37,500 bases of DNA from Symbiodinium natans (GCA_905221605.1 CAJNDS010001236.1:42501-80000); one strand, 5' to 3'; counted from the stretch's first letter, positions 8,412-17,543 are shown. Made by a program: numbers and translations. Notes: a model not told the origin generated them from the sequence alone.

Positions 8412-9470
8412 TTATGCTGGTAAAAATGATTTTGCTATTGCTGTTGCTCCTGCTTTTGCTAGTGTTTCTACACCTGCTTTTGCACCAGCTACAAGAATGT
8501 CTTTTGTTGTGTCTAAGGCACTTGATGATGCAGAACTACCGCTGCCCTTACCTTTTCCCTTCTTCATCTCTCGCCATTCTACCATTCTCTTCTTTAGCAA
8601 TTGGTCATTTACTTGGTCTGTCCATTTACCTGTTTGAATTAATCTATCAATATAATTTATTAAATAATCCTTTCTTGTTTGATTTCGTCCCTTACCTTTT
8701 ACTTTCAGTTTCGCTATTTCTTCTTCTTGTTCAGGTGTAAGTTCTATACCACGCAGAAATAATTGAAACCTTATGTCATTTTCTTGAACGCTTTTATCTT
8801 GCCATTTGGTAATTTTGGTTGAATAATCAATAGTTTCTTTGTGTTTTCTCGCTTGTGCTGGTGCTTTAGTTGTTTCATCATCATCTGCTGGTATTAGTTC
8901 TGGGTCATCGTCAAAATCTTCCTCTTCCTCTCCTTCCTCTATATTCACTAATGGTGGCATATCTTCAGATTCTTCTTCATCAGTATCAACACCAACTGGT
9001 ACTGATTGTCTATGTACTTCATCTAAATCACTCCTTGCTGTGGATGATGTTGCTTGGTGTGCTTGTTGTTGTCTCTGTAAACTACGTTCCATTTCTGCCC
9101 TTATTCTGGCTATATCTTCACTTAACATAATGTTGTCTTCTTCATCATCCATATACACTTCAGAAGGTGTTTCAAACCCCCTTGTTCTAAGGTCAATCAT
9201 TCCTGTTGATGTTCCTGCGTCTATCCCTGCCTTTCTTAATTGCGCTTGTCTTAAATTATCTCTTGCTCTGTCTTCTTCTTGCTTCTTCAATCCCAAAAAA
9301 TCAAGATTATCAAATTGACTTCCAAACTGATTATTTCTAAATATTGTTGCTCGTCTGTCTATTACTGTTTCAATTGAGGGCCTATTGGGGTCACCTTGTG
9401 CTTCAATCATACCAACCAATTCATCATACGTAGGTCTTAATTTTAATTCCGATTTTAATGTTTGTATCAT
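8412..9470 (-). CDS. Putative virion protein with PTYDEL motif, acidic middle and helical tail
   Basis: The protein has 352 residues. It contains the N-terminal LKLRPTYDELVGMIEAQG motif, a Gln-rich helical segment around 120-140, a very acidic stretch around 165-205 (EEGEEEEDFDDD), then a basic region with a GKGKGSGSS linker. The final 27 or so residues (LVAGAKAGVETLAKAGATAI and onward) form an Ala-rich amphipathic or hydrophobic helix. That helix could associate with membrane or with the capsid interior, in the way of a membrane-active minor virion protein; this is inference. I do not recognise a family. Confidence 0.6.
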   Translation of the reverse strand: MIQTLKSELKLRPTYDELVGMIEAQGDPNRPSIETVIDRRATIFRNNQFGSQFDNLDFLGLKKQEEDRARDNLRQAQLRKAGIDAGTSTGMIDLRTRGFETPSEVYMDDEEDNIMLSEDIARIRAEMERSLQRQQQAHQATSSTARSDLDEVHRQSVPVGVDTDEEESEDMPPLVNIEEGEEEEDFDDDPELIPADDDETTKAPAQARKHKETIDYSTKITKWQDKSVQENDIRFQLFLRGIELTPEQEEEIAKLKVKGKGRNQTRKDYLINYIDRLIQTGKWTDQVNDQLLKKRMVEWREMKKGKGKGSGSSASSSALDTTKDILVAGAKAGVETLAKAGATAIAKSFLPA

Positions 9471-9489
9471 GTTATATTTAAAGTTAGAT

Positions 9490-9810
9490 TTAAATTAATT
9501 CTTTCATTATAGTTTTTAATTCATTTTGACGTTTCTCTAGTTCCTCCTTTGTTCTCACTGGCATCATTGGACGCTCCAACTGTCTGTTTATATCATCCAA
9601 TTCACCTTGATATAAGCTTTTCTTTTGATGCTGTACCCAATCGTTTCTTAATCTTACATTTTTACCTCTGTTTTCTGCTTCCTCTATTCTTAATTTTAAA
9701 TCTTGAAGGTATTTTCTACGTGACGCAACGCCGAAAGTATCATCTATGTCATAATCTTGTTGAACCTGTGGCATTCTTTTGAACTCTGGTTTGCTCTTAT
9801 ACATACTCAT
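9490..9810 (-). CDS. Small helical putative virion protein
   Basis: The 106-residue protein is mostly charged and probably coiled-coil (RRKYLQDLKLRIEEAENRG and EELEKRQNELKTIMKELI). It has an N-terminal segment with aromatic and Met residues. There are no Cys pairs and no enzyme motif. It sits 19 nt downstream of the 352-aa gene's ATG side in the same minus-strand block, with an AT-rich leader. Function is unknown; I infer a structural or scaffold role from position only. Confidence 0.55.
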   Translation of the reverse strand: MSMYKSKPEFKRMPQVQQDYDIDDTFGVASRRKYLQDLKLRIEEAENRGKNVRLRNDWVQHQKKSLYQGELDDINRQLERPMMPVRTKEELEKRQNELKTIMKELI

Positions 9811-9845
9811 TATTAATAATATTAGATTAAAAATATTCTTAATAA

Positions 9846-10457
9846 TTAAAACATTCTTAATTTAAACCTCGCTATTTTCTCTGTTTTCTCTTGCTGTCTC
9901 AACTTTTTCATTTCGTTGTAAGACTGTTGCAGTAACTCAGTTGCTGTTAGCTGCCGTGGTTGTTCTTCCATTCTAACGGGTTTAGACTTCGTTCTAACTT
10001 CAATTGGATCACTATATTGAACAATTTCATTTTGTTTAGGTTGTTCTTGCTTTGCATATTTTGCTTTCATCTCTTCCTCTATTTCTTTTCTTAGTTTTTG
10101 CTCTACCTTTGAACCATAACTTGCTTTTTGTCTATTTACTGGTAATGTTTCGGTTGGTTGCCCCTTACAGTAATGTGGGTGTGTATTCCTTAAGCTCTTG
10201 GGCAACATCTTTTTATTACAAGCCTGACATTCAACTAATTCCACTACCTTAACTGTTCTTGCTTTCGCTTTTGCTTTTGCCTTTGGTGTTGGTTGTGTTT
10301 GTTCTGCTGTTTGTTCAACAGGTGGTGTTGTTGCCTCTTCTTGTTTTATTGTTTCAGTGGGCTGTTCGCGTTCTTCGTTGGTTGTTTCAATAACTTCATT
10401 TGCTACTGGTTCGGTTGCTTCTTCATTTTTAACCTCTTCAATTGTTTCACTACTCAT
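9846..10457 (-). CDS. Acidic/basic protein with one C2HC zinc finger
   Basis: The protein has 203 residues. The first 55 are Glu/Thr/Pro-rich, followed by a Lys/Ala run (PKAKAKAKARTVK). A zinc finger follows: C77-x2-C80-x12-H93-x3-C97 in VECQACNKKM...THPHYC. The C-terminal half is charged and helical (VEQKLRKEIEEEMKAKYAKQ). Similar single-finger proteins occur beside capsid genes in PLVs and giant viruses, as I recall. It could bind DNA or another virion protein. The leader contains GACTATAATAATA before ATG and no early box. Confidence 0.65.
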   Translation of the reverse strand: MSSETIEEVKNEEATEPVANEVIETTNEEREQPTETIKQEEATTPPVEQTAEQTQPTPKAKAKAKARTVKVVELVECQACNKKMLPKSLRNTHPHYCKGQPTETLPVNRQKASYGSKVEQKLRKEIEEEMKAKYAKQEQPKQNEIVQYSDPIEVRTKSKPVRMEEQPRQLTATELLQQSYNEMKKLRQQEKTEKIARFKLRMF

Positions 10458-10494
10458 TATTATTATAGTCTATATTTTTCTAATTAGATATTTA

Positions 10495-11281
10495 TTATCC
10501 CCTGAAAAATGTTAAAGTGAAGGAGATGTCTACCCCGTTCAAATTTATGTTTTGGTTAAGGTGGTCAGATAATCTGAAATTCAATCGGCGAAGCATTTTT
10601 CCAGACACATCTATGTAATCAACAACGCTTATCTCATTGTCGTTAATAACTCCAAGATAAGGAACATTTACGGGTATCTTCTTAATGATGCTAGAGTTTC
10701 CCGCCACTGTCAGTTGGTTAAAATTGCTAATTTCGTTGCAGTGCAAATAAACACTTTTAACAGGTGTTAAATCAACGAAGTTTGTTATATAAGGTGCAAC
10801 GTTAGTATAAGAATCTGTGGCTGGTGTTGTATTTCCAATGACTCTGTTGATTGATTGTAAATTATTTACGTTAACAGGGTCTGAGAAAACATTTGCTACT
10901 GGGGCAACTTCACTATCATTTAACAAAACAAAGATAACAACCGCGGTATGTGTTAGGTCTGTCGTTTGTATCCACTAACAAATTAATCGCTATTTGTATT
11001 GTCTGTGCTAAATCAACTGCTGTATAGTTACCTTCAGGAATTGCTACCTTACGGTATGTAATACCTGCTATGACACTTGGCGGAATAACTTGATGTCTCC
11101 AATAAATGTTATTATTTGTGCTGTTTATTGAATACCAAGAATGTGGAATACTTACCTCATGTATTTGACATAGCATGTTATCCTCCAACTGAACAGTTTC
11201 AGGTAAGTCTATTGTAAATTCGGATGACGTGCCACTGACTTTATAAGAACTATCAATGTAAACCTTTTTGAACTTGAGCAT
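10495..11281 (-). pseudogene. Penton / minor capsid protein (single jelly roll), frameshifted
   Basis: Two adjacent minus-strand frames carry one family. The N-terminal part (10916-11281) has VYIDSSYKVSGTSSEFTIDL, SIPHSWYSI and IPEGNYTAVDLAQ, typical of PLV/virophage minor capsid proteins. The C-terminal part (10495-10926) has FVDLTPVKSVYLHCNEI, IIKKIPVNVPYLG and the ending VDISFTLTFFRG. The frames differ by one base and meet near 10920-10960; the second has no ATG at its front. The reading is broken by an indel, possibly with a small deletion, because the joining region is short for the family. It would form the fivefold vertices with the MCP. Its start is divergent from the lipase gene, about 40 bp away. 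Confidence 0.75.
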
Positions 11282-11321
11282 TATAAAAAAGCTTAGAAAT
11301 TATTATATAAATCTTTTTATA

Positions 11322-11987
11322 ATGCATAAACATAAAAGAAGAAATGAAGAAAGACCATACGAAGCGCCTAACACAAGAAGTAAGATACATGATGAAGTTA
11401 GGGAAGAACTGGCAGGTACTGAAACGTTTTTAACCGATACTCAGGGTTTAAGACTTGCTTATGAAAATCCTGAAGGGATTTATCAAAATGGTTCTATTTT
11501 ATACATAGCTGGAACAAAAAGCGGTAGAGATGTATATGACGATTTAAAATTACCGTTGTATCAAACACAACAAACAAAAAGATACAAGGATGTAGATAAA
11601 TTCATTAAAGACGGAACTATAGAAGTTGATGGTAAAAAACTCACAGGTATCACTGATATTATTTCACACAGCCTTGGCTCGGCAGTGGGACAACAAATAG
11701 ATAGTGATTATGGGAATATTTTTAGAAGTAGGAGTTATGGTGCTCCTTTTGTTTCAAGTCAACGACCAGAAGATACAGGAACTAATTCAAGAATAAGAAA
11801 GTCAGGTGATGTTGTTAGTATGTTTGATAAAGGTAGTATAACATTAAACAAATCAACATTAAATCCTTTACAAAATCATTCATATCAAGACATAGGTAAC
11901 GTTCATAATAAAGCAGGTAATTTACCAATAACACAAGAAGAATTCGCGGAGCAATTAGCACATGCCGATGCAATCGGCATGAGCTGA
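11322..11987 (+). CDS. Class-3-type lipase / alpha-beta hydrolase
   Basis: I chose the ATG at 11322 (MHKHKRRNEERPYE), giving 221 residues, because the longer frame would overlap the penton start and its promoter. Class 3 lipase landmarks appear in order: YIAGTKSGRDVYDDLKLP (oxyanion region), the nucleophile elbow SHSLGSAVGQQ, RSYGAPFVSS, then KSGDVVSMFD and NHSYQDIG, which supply candidate Asp and His. No signal peptide is seen and the N-terminus is basic. PLV lipases are thought to act in the virion during entry or membrane breach; that role is inferred here. The frame is intact. Confidence 0.72.
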   Translation: MHKHKRRNEERPYEAPNTRSKIHDEVREELAGTETFLTDTQGLRLAYENPEGIYQNGSILYIAGTKSGRDVYDDLKLPLYQTQQTKRYKDVDKFIKDGTIEVDGKKLTGITDIISHSLGSAVGQQIDSDYGNIFRSRSYGAPFVSSQRPEDTGTNSRIRKSGDVVSMFDKGSITLNKSTLNPLQNHSYQDIGNVHNKAGNLPITQEEFAEQLAHADAIGMS

Positions 11988-12035
11988 ATTCATGGAACAA
12001 TTTGATTAATGTTTTTCTAAATAGTATTAATAATA

Positions 12036-12236
12036 ATGTTTACTTATAAATCTAGTAGTTATGAAAAGGTAGAGAAACCAAAGCCAGATAAAAAGTTTAA
12101 ACAGAACAGTTATGAAGAAATAATAAAGTTAGTTGATGAGGGAGGAGAGATGCAATTGAAGGAGGCTATAAACACAAAGAAAGGAAAGAAAAATAATGAA
12201 AATAATATTAAGTTTAAGTTTAATATATTTGATTAA
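12036..12236 (+). CDS. Small basic protein, unknown
   Basis: The protein has 66 residues, Lys-rich, with two short similar pieces (YKSSSYEKVEKP and KQNSYEEIIKLV). It lies between the lipase and the MCP on the same strand, with leader TATTAATAATA before ATG. No motif is recognised. It is likely real because the spacing is tight and the leader matches its neighbours, but the short length keeps confidence moderate. Confidence 0.5.
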   Translation: MFTYKSSSYEKVEKPKPDKKFKQNSYEEIIKLVDEGGEMQLKEAINTKKGKKNNENNIKFKFNIFD

Positions 12237-12278
12237 TTATTATAAAAATATTAATTATCTAGTCTTGAATATATAATT

Positions 12279-13699
12279 ATGGAAACATTCAGTCCTGAAG
12301 ATATTTTCGTTGATAATTTAAGCTTCAAATTAAACAAAGGGGCAAGTTATATTACTGACAGAAGAAGCGTTACATTCTGGCCTTCTGGTTCAAATATCTA
12401 TAAACCATCAAGCGGTAATCGTGTATTAAAATTTACATTGAATGGTGAAGATAACAGTTGGCTAGACCCTCAGAGTGTAAGAATATTTTTTACTCTTAAT
12501 GATAAAGATGGAACAAACTTTAGAAAATTACGCCCCTTATCATCACCATATTCCTTTTTCAGAAGAATGAGAATTATTGCAGGCAGTCAAGTCGTTGAAG
12601 ATTTTGACAGTTATAACCGCGTTCATCATATGTTTTCTAAACTGATGTCATCAGGAGCAAGACGAGACGAATCAAATGAAGGCTTCGGTTATAGATACGA
12701 TGATGAACTACTGACATTAGTAAATAATGCTGGAAGCACAGCATTAACTTATGAAGTTAATTCTGAAAATAAATGACTGTCGGATTTAAACCATTATGTG
12801 GTTTATTTTCTCAATTCAAATACTTACCTTTAAAATATATGGGTAATTTGACTATTGAATTAGAACTCGTGACGAATGCTGTTGATTGTATCATTGACCC
12901 GAATAATTATGATGAAAGCGATACAGGTATTGTAACGGACTTACGAAATCGTTTTACTGTCGCTGTAGCAGGTGATGTAGGTAAGGCGACAAATACTTCT
13001 ATTGATTGGGAAATTTCTAATGCTAGAGTTGTTTGTGATGTTTGCACCCTTGATAATAATTTAAATAATGAATATGTTAAGCATCTTTTAGAAGGAAAAG
13101 GGCTACCCATTACTTATACGACTTATATCACTCAATCTCAATCTATAAAAGGTCTTACTGACATCAGTGTCAATGTTATTCGTTCTGTGTCTAAACTTGT
13201 TGCTTCATTTGTCACCTTTTACAAAGCAGGAGACCCAAGCACTGGCTATGAATATGCTGACAAAGAATTTTGTAGATTTTACCATCCTCATCAAAACCAC
13301 GAACCATTAGATGAAGGTATTTATGACAAAAACAAAGATTTAGAGTTCCAAATTCAATTAGGTTCTAAACTGTATCCCGAATATCCCTGTAATTCTATTA
13401 CTCAGTGCTTTTATCATTTACGTAAAGCATTAAATCTTCCATTGTTTCATCAACGCAGTATGAATATTAATTTTAAACAATATCGCGACAGACAGTTCGT
13501 CTTCGCTTTTGATTTTCAAAAAGTTCCCGACAGTTCATATTCTGGAATTTCCACACGTGCTGGGCAAATGATGCGATTAATCGTGAAACCTGCAGGTGCA
13601 ACAATTCCGGCTAATGAAATGCCTGATAATATTTATATAACGATGCTTTCAGAACAGATACTTGAAATTAAAGATTTAGGGCTTAAAGTTTACGATTAG
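12279..13699 (+). pseudogene. Major capsid protein (double jelly roll), split by a frameshift
   Basis: The first frame (12279-12776, 165 aa) holds the N-terminal jelly-roll start: SYITDRRSVTFWPSGSN, LKFTLNG, WLDPQSVRIFFTL, FFRRMRIIAGSQVVEDFD. The second frame (12773-13699, 308 aa) continues with VGFKPLCGLFSQFKYLPLKY and NLTIELELV, the second jelly roll, and ends QILEIKDLGLKVYD. Stop and next ATG overlap as ATGA, one base out of frame. The join falls inside a normally continuous jelly-roll region, so this is more likely an indel than two true genes. Total length of about 470 residues fits PLV MCPs. The protein would form the hexameric capsomers. Confidence 0.8.
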
Positions 13700-13715
13700 A
13701 TATGAAATATCTAAT
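13696..13715. terminator. Hairpin at the MCP stop codon
   Basis: TTAGATAT, loop GAA, ATATCTAA: a perfect 8-bp stem that includes the MCP stop codon. A second GGTTTACGATTAAG a few bases on repeats the last MCP codons. It may be a 3'-end signal for the capsid transcript. Confidence 0.35.
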
Positions 13716-13788
13716 CCTAAAGCGCTACGCGGTTTACGATTAAGTTTAACATAACATTCTAATAATAATTTATCTAATTATTATTATA

Positions 13789-16182
13789 ATGCCATTAACA
13801 TTAAACAATACAAACACATTAACAGCAGATACTATTATTGTAGGTGGAACTGAATTATCACAAATATATGCTACAAAATCAGAAATAGGAAACAATGCCC
13901 AAATAGTAACAAATACAGACGATATAGCAGTTTTAAACACAAAACAATTGCAAAACTTTAATAATATCAACGCTATAAATACCGACTTAACAAATAAGTA
14001 TCAAACTAACAGTCAGTTAAGTAGCAATTTCTACAATAAAACTGAAATAGATACAACATTTACTAACTACTATACATCATCACAAATAGATACAAATTTA
14101 TCTACTAATTACCAAAACAACACATTATTAGCTACCAATTTTTATAATAAGAGTGAGGTAGATACATTAATAGCAGGCGCGGGTGGTGGTGGTGGTTATA
14201 CTGATACAGAGATTGATAACTTATTAGATTTAAGAGTTCCGGTTAGCGATTTTACCGATAGATTTAAAACAAATCCCATCATTGATTGTAGCGCCCCTAC
14301 GATTATTCATAGTGGATTAACATTAAACAACGAGACAATAAATATATCGCCGACTACAGGACTATTATTTAGTAACCAATTCGGCGGAGGTGATAAAATA
14401 GTATCAGTTTTTAAAAATGCTACAAATTATATAACTTTGCAAGGAAATAAAATAATTGCTAACGATACAAGTGACGACAGTTTAACTAATTTAGATTTGA
14501 ACCCATCCAGTAGTGTTAGTGTTAATGATTTAAATATTGGCGGTATTGCTACATTTAATAATAATCAAGTATTCAATAATGATATTATAACAGTAAAACA
14601 AACAGGATTAACATTAAATAGAAATAGCGGAGATAGTAATTATAGTTTAAGAATAGCGGATTTACAAGGTATTTTTGAATTTAGAAACAGAAATTTTAGA
14701 TGTATGAACCCAACTATACCAACAAATGGGACAGAAATGGTTATACAAGATGCTAATGATTTACGGGTTAAGATTGGTTCAACAAATAACGCAAGAGTAG
14801 GGATAGGAACAAATAATTCAGCAAGTTATTTTTTAACAGTTGGCGGAGTATCTAATTTTAATCAAGCAAGAGTAGCAACAGATTTAGAAGTAGTCCAGAA
14901 TATTAATTTAACAGGAGACTTAAATTTTAATGGAACAACAGCAAATGTTAATGATGCCTCAAACGGGCTAACATTTTATAAAGATACAACAGATGCAAGT
15001 AATGTTGTCACTATAAAAAATGCCCAAGGTTATATAAGGTTTAATTCATTTAATATTAATGCATACAACACAAGCAACGACAGTTCTTCATTACTTTTAT
15101 TGAATACAGCAAATGGCAATGGTGTTTATTGTTTAAGTTTAGGAATTGGAGCAATTCAAGGAGCGAATAAATTAAATGTAAGTGGTGGTAATAGTAATTT
15201 TGGTGGAACGGCATCGTTTCAAAACACATCAACGTTTAACAGCGATATTAATGTTAATAATTCAGGTAGAATATTTCAAAGAGCAGACGCCAATAGCTCA
15301 TTAAATGTAATATCAACTAACGAAATTAACTTTTCATTACAAAGTAATAGAGCAGATGACCCAACAACAGGAACAATAGCATTACAACTAAACGACACTA
15401 ACGGAATTACAATTAATAGAGCAGTTACTAATAATTTAACTTTTAACAGTATAGGAAGAATAACAGCAGAAGCAGATTTAGATGTATGGGGAGAGTTATT
15501 TTTTCAACATTCGTCTTCAATAAAAGAAACATTAAATGGAAGCGATTATGATTTAGATATAAGAAATGGAGATACAGATAGAGCAATTAATTTTATCATA
15601 GGAACGATAGGAAGCACACCAGAAATACAATTAACGGAAGGTAAAGTAAATTTGTTAGGTAATTTGGAAATAACACATACTGATGTTTCAGGTAGTCAAA
15701 GAGTATTAATAAATAATCCAGACACCGATGGATTTATTAGATTAAGTAACAATAACTTATCAAGATTAGATGCAACAACAACAGGCGTTGATGTTTATGG
15801 TGACCTTTCATATACGGGGTCATTAATACCTTCATCTGATAAAAGACTAAAGAAAGATATCAAGGAATTAAATAGCAAAAAAGCAGTTGAATTAGTAAAA
15901 TACATCAAACCGAAAACGTATCATTTTGTTGATGGTAGAATGCAAGGTAAGTCTTGCTGTGGTCTTATAGCTAACGATTTTATGGAGACAAAGAAGATGC
16001 CAGACGAATGGCTGAATTTAGTAAAAGAAGGGGCTGACGGCTATTTGAAGTTTGACTATACAATTACTACACCGATTTTGTGGAGTGCTTTACAAGCAAC
16101 AATAAATGAAGTAGATAAGCTGAAAAAGGAAGTAAATAAGTTGAAAGGTAAAGGTAAAGGAAATAGAAGCGATAGTAATTAA
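13789..16182 (+). CDS. Trimeric fibre with C-terminal S74 intramolecular chaperone
   Basis: The 797-residue protein is intact. Residues 1-145 hold repeats of the form (N)FYNK(T/S)E(I/V)DT, at 80-89 and 117-126 with degenerate copies near 27-34, 94-103 and 137-145, then a GAGGGGG linker. This is a stalk typical of fibre proteins. Residues 150-670 are Asn/Thr/Ser-rich beta-repeat sequence, suggesting a beta-helix or beta-prism shaft. Residues about 682-780 form an S74 chaperone: SSDKRLKKDI with the Ser683-Lys688 dyad spaced as in endosialidase chaperones, then CCGLIANDF and a coiled-coil end (VDKLKKEVNKLKGKGKG). Auto-cleavage would release the matured trimer. It probably binds the host cell surface. 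Confidence 0.82.
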   Translation: MPLTLNNTNTLTADTIIVGGTELSQIYATKSEIGNNAQIVTNTDDIAVLNTKQLQNFNNINAINTDLTNKYQTNSQLSSNFYNKTEIDTTFTNYYTSSQIDTNLSTNYQNNTLLATNFYNKSEVDTLIAGAGGGGGYTDTEIDNLLDLRVPVSDFTDRFKTNPIIDCSAPTIIHSGLTLNNETINISPTTGLLFSNQFGGGDKIVSVFKNATNYITLQGNKIIANDTSDDSLTNLDLNPSSSVSVNDLNIGGIATFNNNQVFNNDIITVKQTGLTLNRNSGDSNYSLRIADLQGIFEFRNRNFRCMNPTIPTNGTEMVIQDANDLRVKIGSTNNARVGIGTNNSASYFLTVGGVSNFNQARVATDLEVVQNINLTGDLNFNGTTANVNDASNGLTFYKDTTDASNVVTIKNAQGYIRFNSFNINAYNTSNDSSSLLLLNTANGNGVYCLSLGIGAIQGANKLNVSGGNSNFGGTASFQNTSTFNSDINVNNSGRIFQRADANSSLNVISTNEINFSLQSNRADDPTTGTIALQLNDTNGITINRAVTNNLTFNSIGRITAEADLDVWGELFFQHSSSIKETLNGSDYDLDIRNGDTDRAINFIIGTIGSTPEIQLTEGKVNLLGNLEITHTDVSGSQRVLINNPDTDGFIRLSNNNLSRLDATTTGVDVYGDLSYTGSLIPSSDKRLKKDIKELNSKKAVELVKYIKPKTYHFVDGRMQGKSCCGLIANDFMETKKMPDEWLNLVKEGADGYLKFDYTITTPILWSALQATINEVDKLKKEVNKLKGKGKGNRSDSN

Positions 16183-16202
16183 AATATAAGTTATGATATA
16201 GT

Positions 16203-16418
16203 ATGGGAAGTAGAATATCAAAAGATAATGAGAATGATTGTATTAATCAAATCAACAATATTAATGAAAATGATTTAGATTTGAGTAATATTGATAGATT
16301 ACAAATTAAAGTGTTGAAAGAAATGATAAAGGAACTAAAAGAAGTAAAAGAAAAGAAGAGTGATAAAATATTGTATCGCTTACCTGCTATAAACTTGTGT
16401 AGTTATTCATTAATTTAA
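16203..16418 (+). CDS. Small protein with N-myristoylation-type start (MGSRIS)
   Basis: The 71-residue protein starts MGSRISKDNE, which fits the eukaryotic N-myristoylation pattern M-G-x-x-x-S. An Asn/Asp-rich stretch and a charged helix (IKVLKEMIKELKEVKEKKS) follow, with a short hydrophobic C-terminus. No family is recognised. A myristoyl anchor would place it on a membrane, such as an inner virion membrane or host membrane. It lies 20 nt after the fibre gene. Confidence 0.55.
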   Translation: MGSRISKDNENDCINQINNINENDLDLSNIDRLQIKVLKEMIKELKEVKEKKSDKILYRLPAINLCSYSLI

Positions 16419-16449
16419 TAATATTATTAATATATAATATTATTAATTA
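16412..16449. terminator. AT-rich palindrome between convergent genes
   Basis: Runs of TTAATAATATTA-type sequence on both sides of a short centre can fold into a long AT stem. They lie exactly between the 71-aa (plus) and 82-aa (minus) genes, so a two-way 3'-end signal is likely. Confidence 0.4.
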
Positions 16450-16691
16450 GTCTCAACGGTGTTGTTGTTCTGTACTTGTTCTTGGAAGCCTTCAAATCTT
16501 TCGTTTGACTGTTGCTTTTCTTCTTTGTATCTTCTATTAGGAATTGGAGGAAGTGTTTTTATTAATTGTTCAAACGGATAAAAAGGGTTGAAGTTGATGA
16601 CAACTTTTATTTCATCATTTTCATGTTTTAATTTAACACTTGTGCAAGAATATAAATACAGCATTCCACCACACATTAATAATGTTTCCAT
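16443..16691 (-). CDS. Small protein with hydrophobic N-terminus, unknown
   Basis: The 82-residue protein begins METLLMCGGMLYLYSCTSV, a short hydrophobic stretch that could be a membrane anchor or signal. A beta-like segment (EIKVVINFNPFYPFEQLIK) follows, then a Gln/Asn/Glu-rich tail. It is not recognised. It lies just downstream of the ATPase gene on the minus strand, so it may be part of the same late transcript. Confidence 0.45.
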   Translation of the reverse strand: METLLMCGGMLYLYSCTSVKLKHENDEIKVVINFNPFYPFEQLIKTLPPIPNRRYKEEKQQSNERFEGFQEQVQNNNTVETN

Positions 16692-16714
16692 CCCAAATAT
16701 AATACTAAAATGAT

Positions 16715-17504
16715 TTAATCTATAACTAATTTAGCATCAAACCTTTTATAAAACATATCATTTACATCACCTTTCATTAAGTTAATAAATAAAAATGAGT
16801 ATGGTTCTTCTGTTGCTATGTTATAGACTTCTAATAATAACTTCTTAGCTTCTGCGAGGTTTTTAGTATCTGCAACGGTGGATTTTTTAATCAATACCGC
16901 GCTTAACTCTTCAACCATTGTTTCTATTTCTTTGTAGTTTCTTAACCTGAAAAGAATAACTGACGACTATTAACACGAATAATTGGACTTAATGCGTTAT
17001 ACTTTTGCGTGGCAGTAATTATACAACATGCGTTATGTCTACCTCTAACATATAATTGATTTAATAGCGGTGAGTTTCTTGAAAAGGCCTTACTGTCTGC
17101 AAAATCATCAACGATAATTAATATTGAATGTAATTTGTTGTGGTCGTTCTTTTCTGATATTCTATTACTTTATGTTGACGTTTAATAACTTCTTCTAATT
17201 CCGATGGAATATATTCATCAAACATACATTTCTCCTTTTCTAAATCAACCTTCAAATTATCTTGAATGTATCTTTTAACTGGTGTCCAATTACTGTCAGC
17301 TGAAATTGAAGGTGACCAAACGTATATTCTAGCAAAGACATCGCGGTAAATATCTAATATCATTGATTGTAATAGAATACCTTTTCCAGAACCGCTAGGA
17401 CCAACTATTATTTGACTAAATGGTAGTCTGGGAGCAATTTCATATTTAGATTGTTTAAATTCATACTCTTTAACATTAACTGGCTTGACTATAGGTGTAA
17501 TCAT
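16715..17504 (-). pseudogene. FtsK-HerA-type genome packaging ATPase, two frameshifts
   Basis: The first frame (17118-17504, 128 aa) has RLPFSQIIVGPSGSGKG, with Walker A at residues 35-42. A second frame, about 16930-17150, carries the Walker B region (LIIVDDFADSK, near 17101-17124) and ITATQKYNALSPIIRVNSRQ, the sensor region typical of PLV/NCLDV ATPases. A third frame (16715 to about 16950) holds the C-terminus (NYKEIETMVEELSAVLIKK). Frame changes occur at or near an A-run (17150-17153 as read on the plus strand, TTTT) and near 16949-16955. The protein would pump DNA into the capsid. As written the gene cannot make a full protein. Confidence 0.78.
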
Positions 17505-17543
17505 TATTATTAATACATAGAAAAATTATATCATTATTAATAT

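Noticed and set aside
7712-9318. Long plus-strand frames (167, 108 and 159 aa) opposite the Ser-rich and 352-aa genes.
   Set aside because: They are Ser/Leu-rich shadows of low-complexity minus-strand genes and lack leaders or sensible composition.
12773-12776. The ATGA overlap in the MCP as a true coupled stop-start.
   Set aside because: The break lies in a region normally continuous in double-jelly-roll proteins, no slippery heptamer is seen, and other virion genes are broken in the same way.
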